Assembly: GCA_009840225.1 (NCBI GenBank)
Contig: VXOE01000017.1
Coordinates: forward strand, 1 to 47,550
Source of the DNA: Caldilineaceae bacterium SB0662_bin_25
GTDB taxonomy: Bacteria; Chloroflexota; Anaerolineae; Caldilineales; Caldilineaceae
Length of the DNA: 47,550 nucleotides
Direction: 5' to 3'
Below the pieces are notes generated by a model. It was not told the DNA's origin and did not search any database. It saw only the letters and a program-made list of their open reading frames with translations. A program made the translations under genes and the position numbers. Positions 36,814 through 46,975 of this stretch are shown one piece after another (position 1 is the first letter of the stretch; every line of letters begins with the position of its first letter).

Positions 36814-37584
36814 ATGCAAAACTCATTTTCTTTACACGACAGAGTCGCACTTGTAACCGGGGCGAACGGAGGTATAGGGCGTTCCATTGCATTAGGATAC
36901 AAAGCAATGGGCGCGATAGTCGTTGCCAGCGGGCGCAACCCGCAGAAGAACGCGGCAGTTGCAGAGGAGTTGGGTGACGGCCACGAAGTAATCTCTCTGG
37001 ATGTGCGGGACGAAGAGGCGGTCAATCAGGCGGCGGCGACCATCGTCGAAAAACACGGAAGACTCGACATCCTGGTCAACAATGCCGGTATCGCCCGCCG
37101 CACAAACATACTGGACATGGATACGGAGGACTGGCATTCGGTCATCGACACGCATCTTAACGGCGGCTTCTACTGCGCCAAGGCGGCTGCCAAGGCGATG
37201 GTCAACGCCGGGAACGGGGGCAGAATCATCAACATTGGGTCTATGTACTCGCTGCTTGGGCCGCCCAATGTCACCAACTATGCGGCGGCCAAGACCGGCA
37301 TCCTAGGTTTGACGCGCGGGCTGGCGGTCGAGTTGGCTGTTCACAATATCCAGGTGAATGCACTATTGCCCGGCTGGCACAAGACCGACATGAACCGGGA
37401 ACTACTTGACGGCCCTCTGGGTGAGGAGATCCGGCACAAAACGCCGGCGCGGCGGCTGGGTACGGCCGATGACCTGGCTGGGGCTGCTATTTTCCTGGCC
37501 TCTGACGCGGCCGAGTTCGTCACTGGCACGACCCTGGTTGTGGATGGCGGGTACTCGATCATGGACCGGCAGTGGGCAGATTGA
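36814..37584 (+). CDS. short-chain dehydrogenase/reductase (gluconate 5-dehydrogenase-like)
   Basis: A 256-residue classical SDR with cofactor motif TGANGGIG (15-22), NNAG (89-92), catalytic S143, and Y156-A-A-A-K160. The C-terminus 'FVTGTTLVVDGGYSIMDRQW' is typical. ATG 36814 is chosen over an upstream in-frame ATG (36769) because GGGAGG sits 6 nt before it. Similarity of pattern to gluconate 5-dehydrogenase/2-deoxy-D-gluconate dehydrogenase is an impression only. It is followed by a 70-nt gap to the Uma2 gene and may be a separate unit. Confidence 0.92.
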   Translation: MQNSFSLHDRVALVTGANGGIGRSIALGYKAMGAIVVASGRNPQKNAAVAEELGDGHEVISLDVRDEEAVNQAAATIVEKHGRLDILVNNAGIARRTNILDMDTEDWHSVIDTHLNGGFYCAKAAAKAMVNAGNGGRIINIGSMYSLLGPPNVTNYAAAKTGILGLTRGLAVELAVHNIQVNALLPGWHKTDMNRELLDGPLGEEIRHKTPARRLGTADDLAGAAIFLASDAAEFVTGTTLVVDGGYSIMDRQWAD

Positions 37585-37654
37585 AACCGGCCACTTTGAT
37601 CGGGTATAATTCCATCGACGCTTCGCACTGCTAATGAGACCGAGGAGGACTGCA

Positions 37655-38386
37655 ATGGCTGTGTCGACAGTCGAGCGCCTGAAAATGTCTCCCGCGACAG
37701 AAAATGAGAAGCTTGTTCCGCCATTGAACAACGGCGACCGGCTTACGCGCGCTGAGTTCGAACGCATCTACGCGGCCTATCCTGAGATAAAGAAGGCGGA
37801 ACTCATTGAAGGAGTCGTCTATATGCCATCCCCGGCACGTCATCGTGAACATGGAAAACCACACTTCCACTCAATTAGCTGGCTCGGTACCTATAGCGCG
37901 GCAACGCCCGGCGTTGAAGGCAGTGACAACGCGACGCTGCGCCTTGACTTCGAGAACGAACCTCAGCCGGATGCCCTACTGTTTTTGCCGCCAGAGTACG
38001 GTGGAACAGCAAGGGTGGGTGACGAGGGCTATTTGGAGGGCACGCCGGAACTGATTCTGGAAGTGTCCGCCAGCAGTGCCAGTTATGATCTGAACCAGAA
38101 AAAGAGGGTCTACGCCCGAAATGGCGTAGCGGAGTACATTGTGTATCTGGCATATGAGCAACGAGTTATCTGGTATGTTCTGCGTGACGGCGTCTATGAG
38201 GAGCAACAGGCTGACGACGACGATGTGCTGAAGAGCAGACTTTTTCCCGGCCTTTGGTTGCTACCGAACGCGCTCCTGTCCGGCGATCTTCACAGCGTCC
38301 TGGAAACGCTGCAGCACGGGATAGCATCATCTGAACACAAGACGTTCTGCGCCGCGCTCACACGGCGGCGCGAGGAGGCCAAATGA
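37655..38386 (+). CDS. Uma2 family endonuclease-like protein
   Basis: A 243-residue protein of the Uma2 (DUF820) family, a restriction-endonuclease-like fold abundant in Cyanobacteria and Chloroflexota. Recognisable parts are 'IKKAELIEGVVYMPSPA', 'QPDALLFLPPE', and 'GTPELILEVSASSASYDLNQKKRVYARNGVAEYIVY', which supply the Asp/Glu/Lys core of PD-(D/E)XK nucleases. ATG 37655 has GAGGAGG 6 nt upstream. Its stop overlaps the nitroreductase ATG (ATGA). The natural role of the family is unknown. Confidence 0.9.
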   Translation: MAVSTVERLKMSPATENEKLVPPLNNGDRLTRAEFERIYAAYPEIKKAELIEGVVYMPSPARHREHGKPHFHSISWLGTYSAATPGVEGSDNATLRLDFENEPQPDALLFLPPEYGGTARVGDEGYLEGTPELILEVSASSASYDLNQKKRVYARNGVAEYIVYLAYEQRVIWYVLRDGVYEEQQADDDDVLKSRLFPGLWLLPNALLSGDLHSVLETLQHGIASSEHKTFCAALTRRREEAK

Positions 38387-39048
38387 ATCTCGCAACTCCG
38401 GAGAATCTGGAGGTAGTCGACCACCTGCTGACAACCACGCGATCCGTACGCAAACGGCTGGACCTAGATCGCCCCGTAGAACGAGAAGTCATCGAACAGT
38501 GCCTAGAGATCGCGGCCCAGGCCCCCAGTGGCAGCAACCGTCAGGGCTGGCACTTCGTGGTGGTTACAGATGCGGAGAAGAAACGCTTCATCGCCGAGCG
38601 ATACCGGAAGGCATGGTACGGATACAATGCCACCCGCAATGTGGGTGAAGGGCCGAACTTGACTGCGGAGGAGAAACAGATGCTGCGCGTGATAAGCTCC
38701 GCCCAGTATCTGGCCGACAACATGCAGGACGTGCCTGTGCTGGTAATCCCTTGCATCGAAGGCCGCCCGGAAGATGCTGCGCCGGCTTCGCAGGCCGGAG
38801 TCTATGGCTCGATTTTGCCGGCGGCATGGTCGTTGATGTTGGCGCTGCGCGCCAGAGGACTAGGCTCTGCCTGGACCACCTTGCACCTGCAGAGCGAGGG
38901 GGAGATCGCTGAGATGTTGGGCATCCCCGACGGCATCTCACAGGCCGCGCTGCTGCCGGTCGCCTACTTCAAGGGAGACGACTTCCGCCCGGCTAAACGG
39001 AAGCCGATGCGTGACAGGACCTATTGGGATAGCTGGCAGACAGCATGA
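38383..39048 (+). CDS. nitroreductase family protein
   Basis: An FMN-dependent nitroreductase-fold protein of 221 residues. The N-terminal FMN motif 'TTRSVRKRLDLDRPVEREVIEQCLEIAAQAPSGSNRQGW' and the later 'AWSLMLALRARGLGSAWTT' and 'LLPVAYFKGDDFRPAKRKP' segments are characteristic. The physiological substrate is unknown; such enzymes reduce nitroaromatics, quinones or enones. It is overlapped by 4 nt at both ends, with Uma2 upstream and the EndoQ-UvrD gene downstream, so all three are probably translated from one message. Confidence 0.9.
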   Translation: MNLATPENLEVVDHLLTTTRSVRKRLDLDRPVEREVIEQCLEIAAQAPSGSNRQGWHFVVVTDAEKKRFIAERYRKAWYGYNATRNVGEGPNLTAEEKQMLRVISSAQYLADNMQDVPVLVIPCIEGRPEDAAPASQAGVYGSILPAAWSLMLALRARGLGSAWTTLHLQSEGEIAEMLGIPDGISQAALLPVAYFKGDDFRPAKRKPMRDRTYWDSWQTA

Positions 39049-42000
39049 AACTTGTCGCCGATATTCATCTGCACTCCCACTATTCGCGTGCCACGAGCAA
39101 AAACCTGACCCTTGAGCACCTGTGGAAATGGGCACAGCTCAAAGGCGTACAGGTTGTGGCCACGGGTGACATCGCCCACCCGGGCTGGCTGGCAGAGCTA
39201 CAGATGAAACTGGTTCCGGCCGAGGAAGGGCTATTTCAGCTCAAGCCGGAGTACCAAGCTAGTGTCGCCGACGAGGTGCCCCCGGCCTGCAGGGGAACGG
39301 TTCGATTTCTGATTGGCGGCGAGATCAGCAACATCTACAAGAAGTATGATCGCACGCGCAAGGTACACAACATCGTATTTGCGCCTTCCTTCGAGGCGAC
39401 CACGATACTTCAGGCGGAATTGGAAAAGATCGGCAACATTCGCGCGGACGGACGTCCGATCCTGGGCCTGGACAGCCGCGACCTGTTGGAAATCGTCCTG
39501 GAGGTGGACGACCGCTGCCATTTGATTCCTGCCCACATCTGGACTCCCTGGTTTTCGATCCTCGGTTCAAAGTCCGGTTTCGATTCGGTTGAGGAGTGTT
39601 TCACCGATCTCACTCCCCACATCTTCGCCGTCGAGACGGGTCTCTCATCCGATCCGCCGATGAACTGGCGCGTTTCCTGGCTGGACAGTTACACTCTCAT
39701 CTCCAATTCCGACGCCCACTCGCCGCCAAAACTGGCTCGAGAAGCCACCCTGTTTGATACCGATCTGAGCTATGACTCGCTGTTCGGCGCCCTACAGACC
39801 GGGGATCCTACGGAGTTTCGGGGCACCATCGAGTTCTTCCCGGAGGAGGGCAAGTATCACCTGGACGGCCATCGCAAGTGCGGGGTCTGCTGGGAGCCGG
39901 TCACTACGATCGCAAATGAGGGACTTTGCTCGAGCTGCGGCAAGCCTGTGACTGTCGGCGTCTATCACAGGGTAGAAGAGCTGGCCGACCGAGACCCAGG
40001 CGCACGTCCGAACTCTGCGGCGCCTTTCACGAGCCTCATTCCTTTGCCTGAGGCGCTGAGTGAAGTTCTCGGCGTTGGCCCCAACTCCAAACGCGTGCAG
40101 ACCGAATATCTGCGACTTTTGGGGATATTGGGACCGGAGCTTGAGATCCTGCGGGCCATACCTCTCGAAGATATCTCTGCAGCTGGCGGCCCCGTTTTAG
40201 CCGAGGGGATCCGCCGCATGCGTGAAGGCAAAGTGGTTGCACAGAGCGGTTACGACGGCGAATATGGCGTTATCCGCATGTTCGATGGGGAAGCCGACCA
40301 GCTTTCTTCGTTTCAACTCGGGATGTTTGCGGCCGAGCCAGCGTCTGCGAAGGAGGAACGCGGCACGACGTCAAAAGCATTGAAGCCTGCCACCGAGAAT
40401 GAGCCGAGTCTGCTGTCGAAAGAATCCGAGGCACCCGGAGAGAACGCACTGGCAGATGGGGAAGTTCAGTACAGTTTGCAGCTTGAGGAGGCGCCCAGTA
40501 ATGTTGAACTCCCGCGCCCTCCTTTACGCCAGGGGGCAAACGGCCAAGGCGAGGCCGATTGGTTCGGTCAGTTGAATGCCGAACAGCAGGCAGCCGCAGC
40601 CCATACAGATACGCCGCTGGCGATCGTGGCCGGACCGGGAACCGGCAAGACTCGCACATTGACCGTGCGTATTGCGCGCCTGATCGAGAAGGTGGGCGCG
40701 GCGCCGTCTTCAATTCTGGCGGTTACGTTTACGAACAGGGCCGCGGAAGAGATGCGAGAGAGGCTGGACGAACTCCTGGGCGCAGAAAGGTCGCCCCAAA
40801 TCACAGTTGGGACGTTTCATCAGTTGGGCGCCAGCTTGCTCAGAGAGTTCGGGGCGGCGATTGGAGTTTCCCATAACTTTACGATTCTCGCAGATGCGGA
40901 GCGGCAGACAGTTCTGAGACGGGCCTGCCCGCAGTTGGGAGCAAGGGAGTTGCGGGATGCGTTGGAGGCGATTTCAACGCGCAAGAGCGTTGCAACTGCA
41001 GCGAACGCATACGGTGAAGTCCAGGGGGGCGAGAGCGACATATGGGCGAGCTATCAGGCCGCTCTCGAGGAGGCAAACGCGCTCGATTTCGACGACCTGA
41101 TTCTGCGCGCCGTTCAGTTGCTGGAGTCGGATGCTGCCGTCCTAAGTACAATCCAGGCTCGCTTTCGCTGGGTCTCGGTGGATGAGTATCAGGATGTGAA
41201 CGCGGCGCAACACCGCCTGTTGACTTTGCTTGTCGCGGGTGGCGCCAACCTGTGCGTAATCGGAGATCCGGACCAGGCAATATACGGCTTCCGGGGCGCG
41301 GATCACCGCTACTTTCTCTCCTTTGAGGACGACTACCCTGGTGGCAGGCGACTTCATTTGAAGAAAAATTACCGTTCGGCCCAGACCATTCTGGACGCGG
41401 CGATGCAGGTCATTTCACGCAGTCCCGACCATCAGGCAACCAACCTGATCGCCGAATTTGCCGAGCAGGTAAAGTTGGACGTATATCGCGCACCCACAGA
41501 CAGGGCTGAAGCAGAGTACTTCGTCCACCAAGTGGAACAGATGGTGGGTGGAGTCAGCTACTTCTCCCTGGACTCCGGCCGAGTAGATGAGGATGGCCTG
41601 CCCGAGGACTTTACATTTGGCGATTTCGCTGTTCTCTACCGTCTCAATGCGCAAGCCAGACTGATTGAAGAGGCTTTTGACCGCTCAGGCATCCCATACT
41701 CGACGCTTGGAGGCCCCGCCCTGACAGAACAGAAGCCCGTGCGGGAAATTCTGGCGCTTTTGTGGCTCACGCAGGCGCCGGAATGTAACGTCCATTGGGG
41801 GCGGATCCTGACGGAAGGGAAGCGGGCGCTAAGCGACGAAGCAGTGGCAGATCTCTTGGCGTCGAAGAGCTCTGAGACTATGGAGAGCCCTGCGTCCCCG
41901 GCTTGGCTTGAGCTATTCGCGGCTGCGTCCAGAACCGGGGCCATGCGACAGCCTCAGCGAGAGAGGCTGACAGAGACGGTCGAGCTTGTGAAGATGTTGG

Positions 42001-42542
42001 AGGGCGATTCCTCCGCGCTCATTTCATCGCAGATACGGACCGCGGCCTCCGGCTGGGAAAAGTTGCGCGGCACCGAGTACAGCGACGCCGAACAAGAGCG
42101 AGTCGAGCGCTTTCAGCGCAAGGCGGCGCCCTTCAGAAGCAGGCTACAAGAGTTCCTTACGACTTTGGCATTGCAGAGCGAAGCGGACCAGTACGACAGG
42201 CGGGCGGACCGGGTGACGCTGATGAGTCTCCACGCCGCAAAAGGCCTGGAGTTCGCTGTCGTGTTCATTGCAGGTTGTGAAGAGGGACTCCTGCCCTATG
42301 CGCCTGCCAACCGCGACGTAGACCTGGACGAGGAGCGGCGGCTATTTTACGTGGGCATGACTCGCGCGCAGCGGCGGTTGATCCTGACGCATGCCGGGCG
42401 GCGCTTCCTGTTTGGGCAGGCGATGGAAAACCATCTCTCCGGCTTTGTCACCGACATCGAAGCGGCCTTGCAGGAGGTGCGACAGGCCCAACCGCGCCGG
42501 TCCCGCAAGAGAGATGAAGACCGGCAATTGCGACTGTTCTAG
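39045..42542 (+). CDS. EndoQ-like PHP nuclease fused to UvrD/Rep-type helicase
   Basis: This 1165-residue protein joins two DNA-repair modules. Residues 1 to about 400 match the TIGR00375/EndoQ group: PHP-type metal motif H8-L-H10, 'HNIVFAPSFE', NSDAH ending at H225, a C279/C282/C295/C298 zinc site, and the region 'VLGVGPNSKRVQTEY'. Known EndoQ nicks DNA 5' of deaminated bases and abasic sites. A low-complexity linker (about 430-505) leads to an SF1A helicase: Walker A GPGTGKT (530-536), DEYQD (713-717), 'GDPDQAIYGFRGAD', 'SLHAAKGLEFAVVF' and 'EERRLFYVGMTRAQ'. It starts by a 4-nt overlap with the nitroreductase gene. All catalytic motifs seem intact. Confidence 0.9.
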   Translation: MKLVADIHLHSHYSRATSKNLTLEHLWKWAQLKGVQVVATGDIAHPGWLAELQMKLVPAEEGLFQLKPEYQASVADEVPPACRGTVRFLIGGEISNIYKKYDRTRKVHNIVFAPSFEATTILQAELEKIGNIRADGRPILGLDSRDLLEIVLEVDDRCHLIPAHIWTPWFSILGSKSGFDSVEECFTDLTPHIFAVETGLSSDPPMNWRVSWLDSYTLISNSDAHSPPKLAREATLFDTDLSYDSLFGALQTGDPTEFRGTIEFFPEEGKYHLDGHRKCGVCWEPVTTIANEGLCSSCGKPVTVGVYHRVEELADRDPGARPNSAAPFTSLIPLPEALSEVLGVGPNSKRVQTEYLRLLGILGPELEILRAIPLEDISAAGGPVLAEGIRRMREGKVVAQSGYDGEYGVIRMFDGEADQLSSFQLGMFAAEPASAKEERGTTSKALKPATENEPSLLSKESEAPGENALADGEVQYSLQLEEAPSNVELPRPPLRQGANGQGEADWFGQLNAEQQAAAAHTDTPLAIVAGPGTGKTRTLTVRIARLIEKVGAAPSSILAVTFTNRAAEEMRERLDELLGAERSPQITVGTFHQLGASLLREFGAAIGVSHNFTILADAERQTVLRRACPQLGARELRDALEAISTRKSVATAANAYGEVQGGESDIWASYQAALEEANALDFDDLILRAVQLLESDAAVLSTIQARFRWVSVDEYQDVNAAQHRLLTLLVAGGANLCVIGDPDQAIYGFRGADHRYFLSFEDDYPGGRRLHLKKNYRSAQTILDAAMQVISRSPDHQATNLIAEFAEQVKLDVYRAPTDRAEAEYFVHQVEQMVGGVSYFSLDSGRVDEDGLPEDFTFGDFAVLYRLNAQARLIEEAFDRSGIPYSTLGGPALTEQKPVREILALLWLTQAPECNVHWGRILTEGKRALSDEAVADLLASKSSETMESPASPAWLELFAAASRTGAMRQPQRERLTETVELVKMLEGDSSALISSQIRTAASGWEKLRGTEYSDAEQERVERFQRKAAPFRSRLQEFLTTLALQSEADQYDRRADRVTLMSLHAAKGLEFAVVFIAGCEEGLLPYAPANRDVDLDEERRLFYVGMTRAQRRLILTHAGRRFLFGQAMENHLSGFVTDIEAALQEVRQAQPRRSRKRDEDRQLRLF

Positions 42543-42588
42543 AGTTTCTCTTGGAGTACGCGCAGCACCCCGTTGCGAGAAAAGCCTG

Positions 42589-42613
42589 AATTCGCCGCCT
42601 CCTCTGGCGAATT
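42589..42613. terminator. hairpin between convergent genes
   Basis: AATTCGCC (42589-42596) and GGCGAATT (42606-42613) form an 8-bp hairpin with a 9-nt loop, directly after the aldo/keto reductase stop codon on the minus strand and 46 nt after the EndoQ-UvrD stop. On the minus strand it is followed by CAGGCTTTT. It may act in both directions. Confidence 0.45.
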
Positions 42614-43579
42614 TCACCAGGCGGACGCGTTTTCCAATCTGTCCAGATGTTCGCTGGTGAGCTCCAACTCCAGAGAATCCAAGCTGCCCTGCAGTTGCTC
42701 AACCGAGTTTGCGCCGATGATAGGGGCGGTCATGCCTAGTTGGGCCAAGAGCCAGGCGAGCGAGACGGAAGTCGGTGTGGCCCCAAGTTCAGCAGCAACG
42801 TCCTGTACCGCCTCCAGAACCTTCCAGCCGGCATCGTTGAAGTAGCGTTTGCGTACACTCTCTGCGCGGACGCTGTCTGTGTCGTGTTTGCGGCTGTATT
42901 TGCCCGTGAGGAAGCCGCCGGCCAGCGGGCTGTAAGGGATTATGCCGATTCCGTAAGCCCGGCAGACCTCTCCCAGTTCTAGCTCGAACTCGGCCCTGTG
43001 CACGAGGCTATAGTGGGGCTGGATGGAATCGTAGCGGGCCAGGCCGTGCATGTCGCTGGTCCAGAGCGCTTCCACCAGGCGCCAGGCGGGATAGTTGCTG
43101 CAGCCGATGTAGCGAACTTTGCCCTGCTGCACCAGGCGATCAAATGCCTCCAACGTCTCATGGATGGGTACACCGGCGTCGAAGTAGTGTGCCTGATAGA
43201 GGTCGATCGTATCGGTTTGGAGGCGGCCAAGAGAGGCTTCGCAGGCTTCCAGGACGTGCTTGCGGCTGAGGCCCTCGTCGTTTGGGCCAGGCCCCATCTG
43301 CCCGCGCACCTTGGTGGCGATGATCATCTGGCTGCGGTTGCCGCGGGCCTTCAACCAGCGTCCGATCACCTCCTCGCTAACGCCACCGCTGTTTCCTTCC
43401 ACCCAGCGGCTATAGATGTCGGCGGTATCGATGAAATTGCCGCCGGCCTCGGAAAAGGCGTCCATCACCGCGAAACTCGTCTTTTCGTCGGCAGTCCAGC
43501 CGAACTGCATCGAACCCAAACAGAGAGGTGAAACTTTGAGCCCTGTCCGGCCCAGTCGGCGATATTGGATGCCGCTCAT
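42614..43579 (-). CDS. aldo/keto reductase
   Basis: An NADPH-dependent oxidoreductase of 321 residues with the TIM-barrel AKR fold. The catalytic tetrad is visible: D51 and Y56 in '[11 protein letters not shown]', K90 in 'IIATKVRG', and H131 in 'LYQAHYFD'. The 'NEGLSRKHV'-like and '[12 protein letters not shown]' segments match the general stress/YajO-like subgroup. AGGAG lies upstream of the ATG, and its start overlaps the selB stop by 4 nt. The substrate is unknown; a role with selenium metabolism is not implied by sequence. Confidence 0.93.
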   Translation of the reverse strand: MSGIQYRRLGRTGLKVSPLCLGSMQFGWTADEKTSFAVMDAFSEAGGNFIDTADIYSRWVEGNSGGVSEEVIGRWLKARGNRSQMIIATKVRGQMGPGPNDEGLSRKHVLEACEASLGRLQTDTIDLYQAHYFDAGVPIHETLEAFDRLVQQGKVRYIGCSNYPAWRLVEALWTSDMHGLARYDSIQPHYSLVHRAEFELELGEVCRAYGIGIIPYSPLAGGFLTGKYSRKHDTDSVRAESVRKRYFNDAGWKVLEAVQDVAAELGATPTSVSLAWLLAQLGMTAPIIGANSVEQLQGSLDSLELELTSEHLDRLENASAW

Positions 43580-45507
43580 AGTTCGACTCCTGTCAGCGTC
43601 CTTTCATCGCCCACGCGGCGGGTGACGCGACGTGCGTCGAGTTCTTCCAGGAGCGCTTGGGCATATTTGCGGCTGGTGTCAAGTAGATCGCGTACGTCGG
43701 CGAGAGTAATTGCTCCTTTGGCTTGGGCCAGGGCAATCGTCTTCTGTGTGGCAACGGCGAAATCCTGCTGGCGAAAGTAGACTGAGCCGGGAAGCCGGAC
43801 GATAGTCTCCCGCTCTACCAGTGATTCCAACAGTTCCTCATCGCCGTTCAATAGACTGAGCGTGTCGATTTCATTGGGCGGGCTGAACGGCGCGTCGGCA
43901 TAGGACTGAAGCGTTCGGTCAACCGCCCGTTGTTGTGCGGGCGAGTAGCGGACGGTGTGGGAAAGCAACCGGACTGTGTTTTCCTCGTCAGCTACCATGC
44001 CATCTTCATTTGCCTGTAGGGTCAAGTCGCTGAAAGCGCGATGGGGCATCTCCTTGCGCAGGCCACCTGCTCCGACCACCCGCAGCCGGCTGCGCACTTC
44101 GCTGCGGGGCATTCCCTGCCGCAGGGGGAAGCGGAGATGGAATTCGCCAAGGAGTAGCTGCATGTCAGCGACAATTTGCTGGTAGGCCGATTCGCTGATG
44201 AGGAGACGCCGGTCGTCCAGCCCTCGCATGGGCCCGTTTTCAAGAAGTTGACGGATAGCCTCAGCCGCAATTCCTTTGTCGAGTCCGGAAGCGGCGATCA
44301 GCTCTGGTTCCGAGAGCAACGGGTCCCGCTCCAGACTCTGCAGCACGACTTCATCGGGGCTTCCCTGGGCCAGCGTTTCCAGCCTGGCGATGGCCGTCGC
44401 GTCGTTTCGACGGTAGCGCCGGCGCGGGTGGGGGTCCAGGATTTCGCCGCCACCGAGAGTAAGGCTGGGAGATGGTTGGCGTAGAATGAACCGGTCCCCG
44501 GCGGCCACTAGAATCGGGCGGTCCAGCCTCAATTGCAGCCATCCCTCGCCGCCGGGAAGCAGCTCGTCGGCAGCAAGGAGACGCATATGAGCCGGCGTCT
44601 CCGACGCTCCGCTGAACAGGTCTACGGCAGTGTTGTGTCGCAGCGGTTTGGGCGCGTCGGGCAGCAGACGGAAGGAGACATCGAGCAGTCGCGTTGCCCG
44701 CAGCGTACCCGGCGTCACCGCGACCTGTCCGCGGCGGATTTCATCGGTGGCGATGCCGCTAAGATTGACGGCGACGCGACTGCCCGGCAAGGCGCGTTCG
44801 ATTTCCTGCTTGTGCGTTTGCAGGGCGCGCACGCGTCCTGAAGGCCCGTCGGGAAGAATATCCACCGGCTCGCCCACGGCAAGATGCCCATCGCTCAGCG
44901 TGCCGGTTACGATTGTGCCAAAACCGGGCAAGCTGAAAATACGGTCGATGGGCAACCGCGGACGGCCTCGATCGCGGCGGGGAGGCAGCGCTGTCAAGGC
45001 GCTTGCCAGGGAAGAACGCAGTTGGTCCAGGCCTTCGCCGTCCTGCGCACTCACAGGAACGATGGGGGCGCCTTCCAGGCGTGTTCCGACCAGGATTTCC
45101 TGAATGTCGAGCTCGATCAACTCCAGCCACTCAGGGTCGTCAATCAGGTCTGTCTTTGTCAGGGCGACCAAGCCCTCGGGAAGCGCGAGCAGGTCCAGGA
45201 TGGCGAGGTGTTCACGGGTCTGGGGCATGACCCCCTCGTCTGCGGCGATGACGAGAACTGCGGCGTCGATGCTGCCGACACCGGCAAGCATATTCTTGAT
45301 GAAATCGATGTGGCCGGGGACGTCTACAATGCTGACAGGCTCAAGAGTGCCGTCGGGCATTGCCAGGTCCATCCAGGCAAAGCCGAGCACGATGGTGAGC
45401 CCGCGACGCTGTTCTTCCTCGAGACGGTCGGGGTCAGTTCCCGTAAGCGCCTGGACCAGGGTCGACTTGCCGTGGTCCACATGTCCTGCGGTGGCGATTA
45501 CCCGCAT
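43576..45507 (-). CDS. selB: selenocysteine-specific elongation factor SelB
   Basis: SelB delivers selenocysteinyl-tRNA to UGA codons marked by a SECIS element. The 643-residue protein has an EF-Tu-like GTPase domain: G1 GHVDHGKST (8-16), '[14 protein letters not shown]', G3 DVPGH (62-66), G4 TKTD (117-120). After domains II-III, the last 230 residues are the winged-helix repeats that bind SECIS RNA ('[30 protein letters not shown]' is a typical ending). 'RGLTI..LGFAW' separates it from EF-Tu. It lies between a coiled-coil gene (1-nt overlap) and the aldo/keto reductase (4-nt overlap). No selA, selC or selD is in the window. Confidence 0.93.
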   Translation of the reverse strand: MRVIATAGHVDHGKSTLVQALTGTDPDRLEEEQRRGLTIVLGFAWMDLAMPDGTLEPVSIVDVPGHIDFIKNMLAGVGSIDAAVLVIAADEGVMPQTREHLAILDLLALPEGLVALTKTDLIDDPEWLELIELDIQEILVGTRLEGAPIVPVSAQDGEGLDQLRSSLASALTALPPRRDRGRPRLPIDRIFSLPGFGTIVTGTLSDGHLAVGEPVDILPDGPSGRVRALQTHKQEIERALPGSRVAVNLSGIATDEIRRGQVAVTPGTLRATRLLDVSFRLLPDAPKPLRHNTAVDLFSGASETPAHMRLLAADELLPGGEGWLQLRLDRPILVAAGDRFILRQPSPSLTLGGGEILDPHPRRRYRRNDATAIARLETLAQGSPDEVVLQSLERDPLLSEPELIAASGLDKGIAAEAIRQLLENGPMRGLDDRRLLISESAYQQIVADMQLLLGEFHLRFPLRQGMPRSEVRSRLRVVGAGGLRKEMPHRAFSDLTLQANEDGMVADEENTVRLLSHTVRYSPAQQRAVDRTLQSYADAPFSPPNEIDTLSLLNGDEELLESLVERETIVRLPGSVYFRQQDFAVATQKTIALAQAKGAITLADVRDLLDTSRKYAQALLEELDARRVTRRVGDERTLTGVEL

Positions 45508-46814
45508 CAGGTGCGGTTCTGTGACGGCTCACCAGAGACGATTCCGGCCGTGCGCGGTGTGCTGTTGTTCTGGCGGGCGTACAGTTCGGCGGTGCGGCGC
45601 TGCTTCTGCCATTCCTCTTCCAGGTCTTTCATCGTATCGTCCCTTTCTTCAAGGGCCGTCTGCAAACCGTCGAGCCAGAGCTGGGCCGCGCTGATATACC
45701 TGCCGCCATATTGCTCCTGCAGCTTCCAAAGGAGGCGCAGCATCTCTTCGTGGACGCGCAGGTCGTGGAGAATCGGGGGGAGATGATCCAGAAGCTCCTT
45801 GTTGTTTTTCTCCTGTTCCCTCCACAGGTGCTCCTGCCGAAGACCCTCGCGACGGCTTCGTTTTTCGTACTCCTCCTGAAAATCCTCCATTTCGCGCCGC
45901 ATGCGTTCTTCGGCCAGTCGCTGCAACTCTTGCACCTGGGTCTGGTCGCGACGCATGTTTTCCTGAAATTCCGGGATCGTATTTGCAGCCCGCCGGGCGG
46001 TTTCCACAGTCTGGGAGAAGGACTGCAAACGCTCTTCATTCTTGTTAACGACCGACTGTTGATCGTCTATGATTTCCTGCCAGCGGGTGAGAACCTGCAA
46101 GCGTTCGACGACCTCGACACGCAGCCGTTCCATGAACTGCTGTTGCTCTTCACGGATTTCGGCAAAGACGGGCCGCCAGCGCTCAATCTCGGCGCTCATG
46201 CGGCGGTCGGCGTCCTCCAGAATGGAAAAGCGTCCGGTGAAGGCCTCGGTACGTTTGAACAGTTCGACGGTTTCCTGCTGTAGCTGAGCGATACGTTTTG
46301 CGTCGCCCGTGCGCTGGTCGGCGAGAAACGGAATCTGGCGGGTACGCTCTTCGATTTCCTTGACAAGCAGATTCACCTGGTTTCGGCTCTCCATTATCAT
46401 ATCGACCAAGCGCTCTTCCTCGCCTTTGCGCAGGTCGACGGCCTCTTCGATGCGGCCGATGCGAGGCAGTTCACGTCTAACCTCGCTGATTTCCCTGGTC
46501 AGGGCTTCCCTGTCTGCCAGCCTGGCGCGCTCATGTTCGCGAGCGGTTTGGGCCTGCCCCTCGTCGCTACGTTCGATCATCAGGCTGAGCTCCTGCTTGA
46601 AGCTCTCAATCTGCTGTTCCAACTGGGAGAATCTGCCCAATTGCGCGGTCGTAGATGCCAGGCGACCTTCAAGCTCCTGGATTCGACGCGCTTGTTCAAC
46701 GATGTCCCCGCTCTGGCTTTCCAGTTGCTGTTGCAATCGGGAAATCTCCGCTCTATCGCGCCGATGTTCTTCATCGAGCCATGTTACGATCTGGGCTAGT
46801 TGGGCGTTGTCCAT
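45507..46814 (-). CDS. long coiled-coil protein of unknown function
   Basis: A 435-residue, highly charged protein made almost entirely of heptad-like coiled coil (about residues 15-390), rich in Glu, Arg, Gln and Leu. It has no signal peptide, membrane segment or Cys motif. Within the coil there are aromatic clusters such as 'IERWRPVFAEIREEQQQF' and 'LHDLRVHEEMLRLLWKLQEQYGG', and the C-terminus is a polar tail. It resembles structural or scaffold-like proteins, but no family can be named with confidence. It starts an operon with selB and the aldo/keto reductase; its stop shares one base with the selB ATG. Confidence 0.75.
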   Translation of the reverse strand: MDNAQLAQIVTWLDEEHRRDRAEISRLQQQLESQSGDIVEQARRIQELEGRLASTTAQLGRFSQLEQQIESFKQELSLMIERSDEGQAQTAREHERARLADREALTREISEVRRELPRIGRIEEAVDLRKGEEERLVDMIMESRNQVNLLVKEIEERTRQIPFLADQRTGDAKRIAQLQQETVELFKRTEAFTGRFSILEDADRRMSAEIERWRPVFAEIREEQQQFMERLRVEVVERLQVLTRWQEIIDDQQSVVNKNEERLQSFSQTVETARRAANTIPEFQENMRRDQTQVQELQRLAEERMRREMEDFQEEYEKRSRREGLRQEHLWREQEKNNKELLDHLPPILHDLRVHEEMLRLLWKLQEQYGGRYISAAQLWLDGLQTALEERDDTMKDLEEEWQKQRRTAELYARQNNSTPRTAGIVSGEPSQNRT

Positions 46815-46975
46815 TTTTCTTTCTTTCAGCTCACCTGGCTGGTATGGGTGAACTCAAATGGGCTTGACTGGCAAGCGAACCGAACTCAATTGTGTTTTTG
46901 GCCCCTTCAACACACGTACTGGGGACGGATCCGGGCCTGTTGCCAACCTGTCCAAAGGGGCATTGCGGAACCTAA

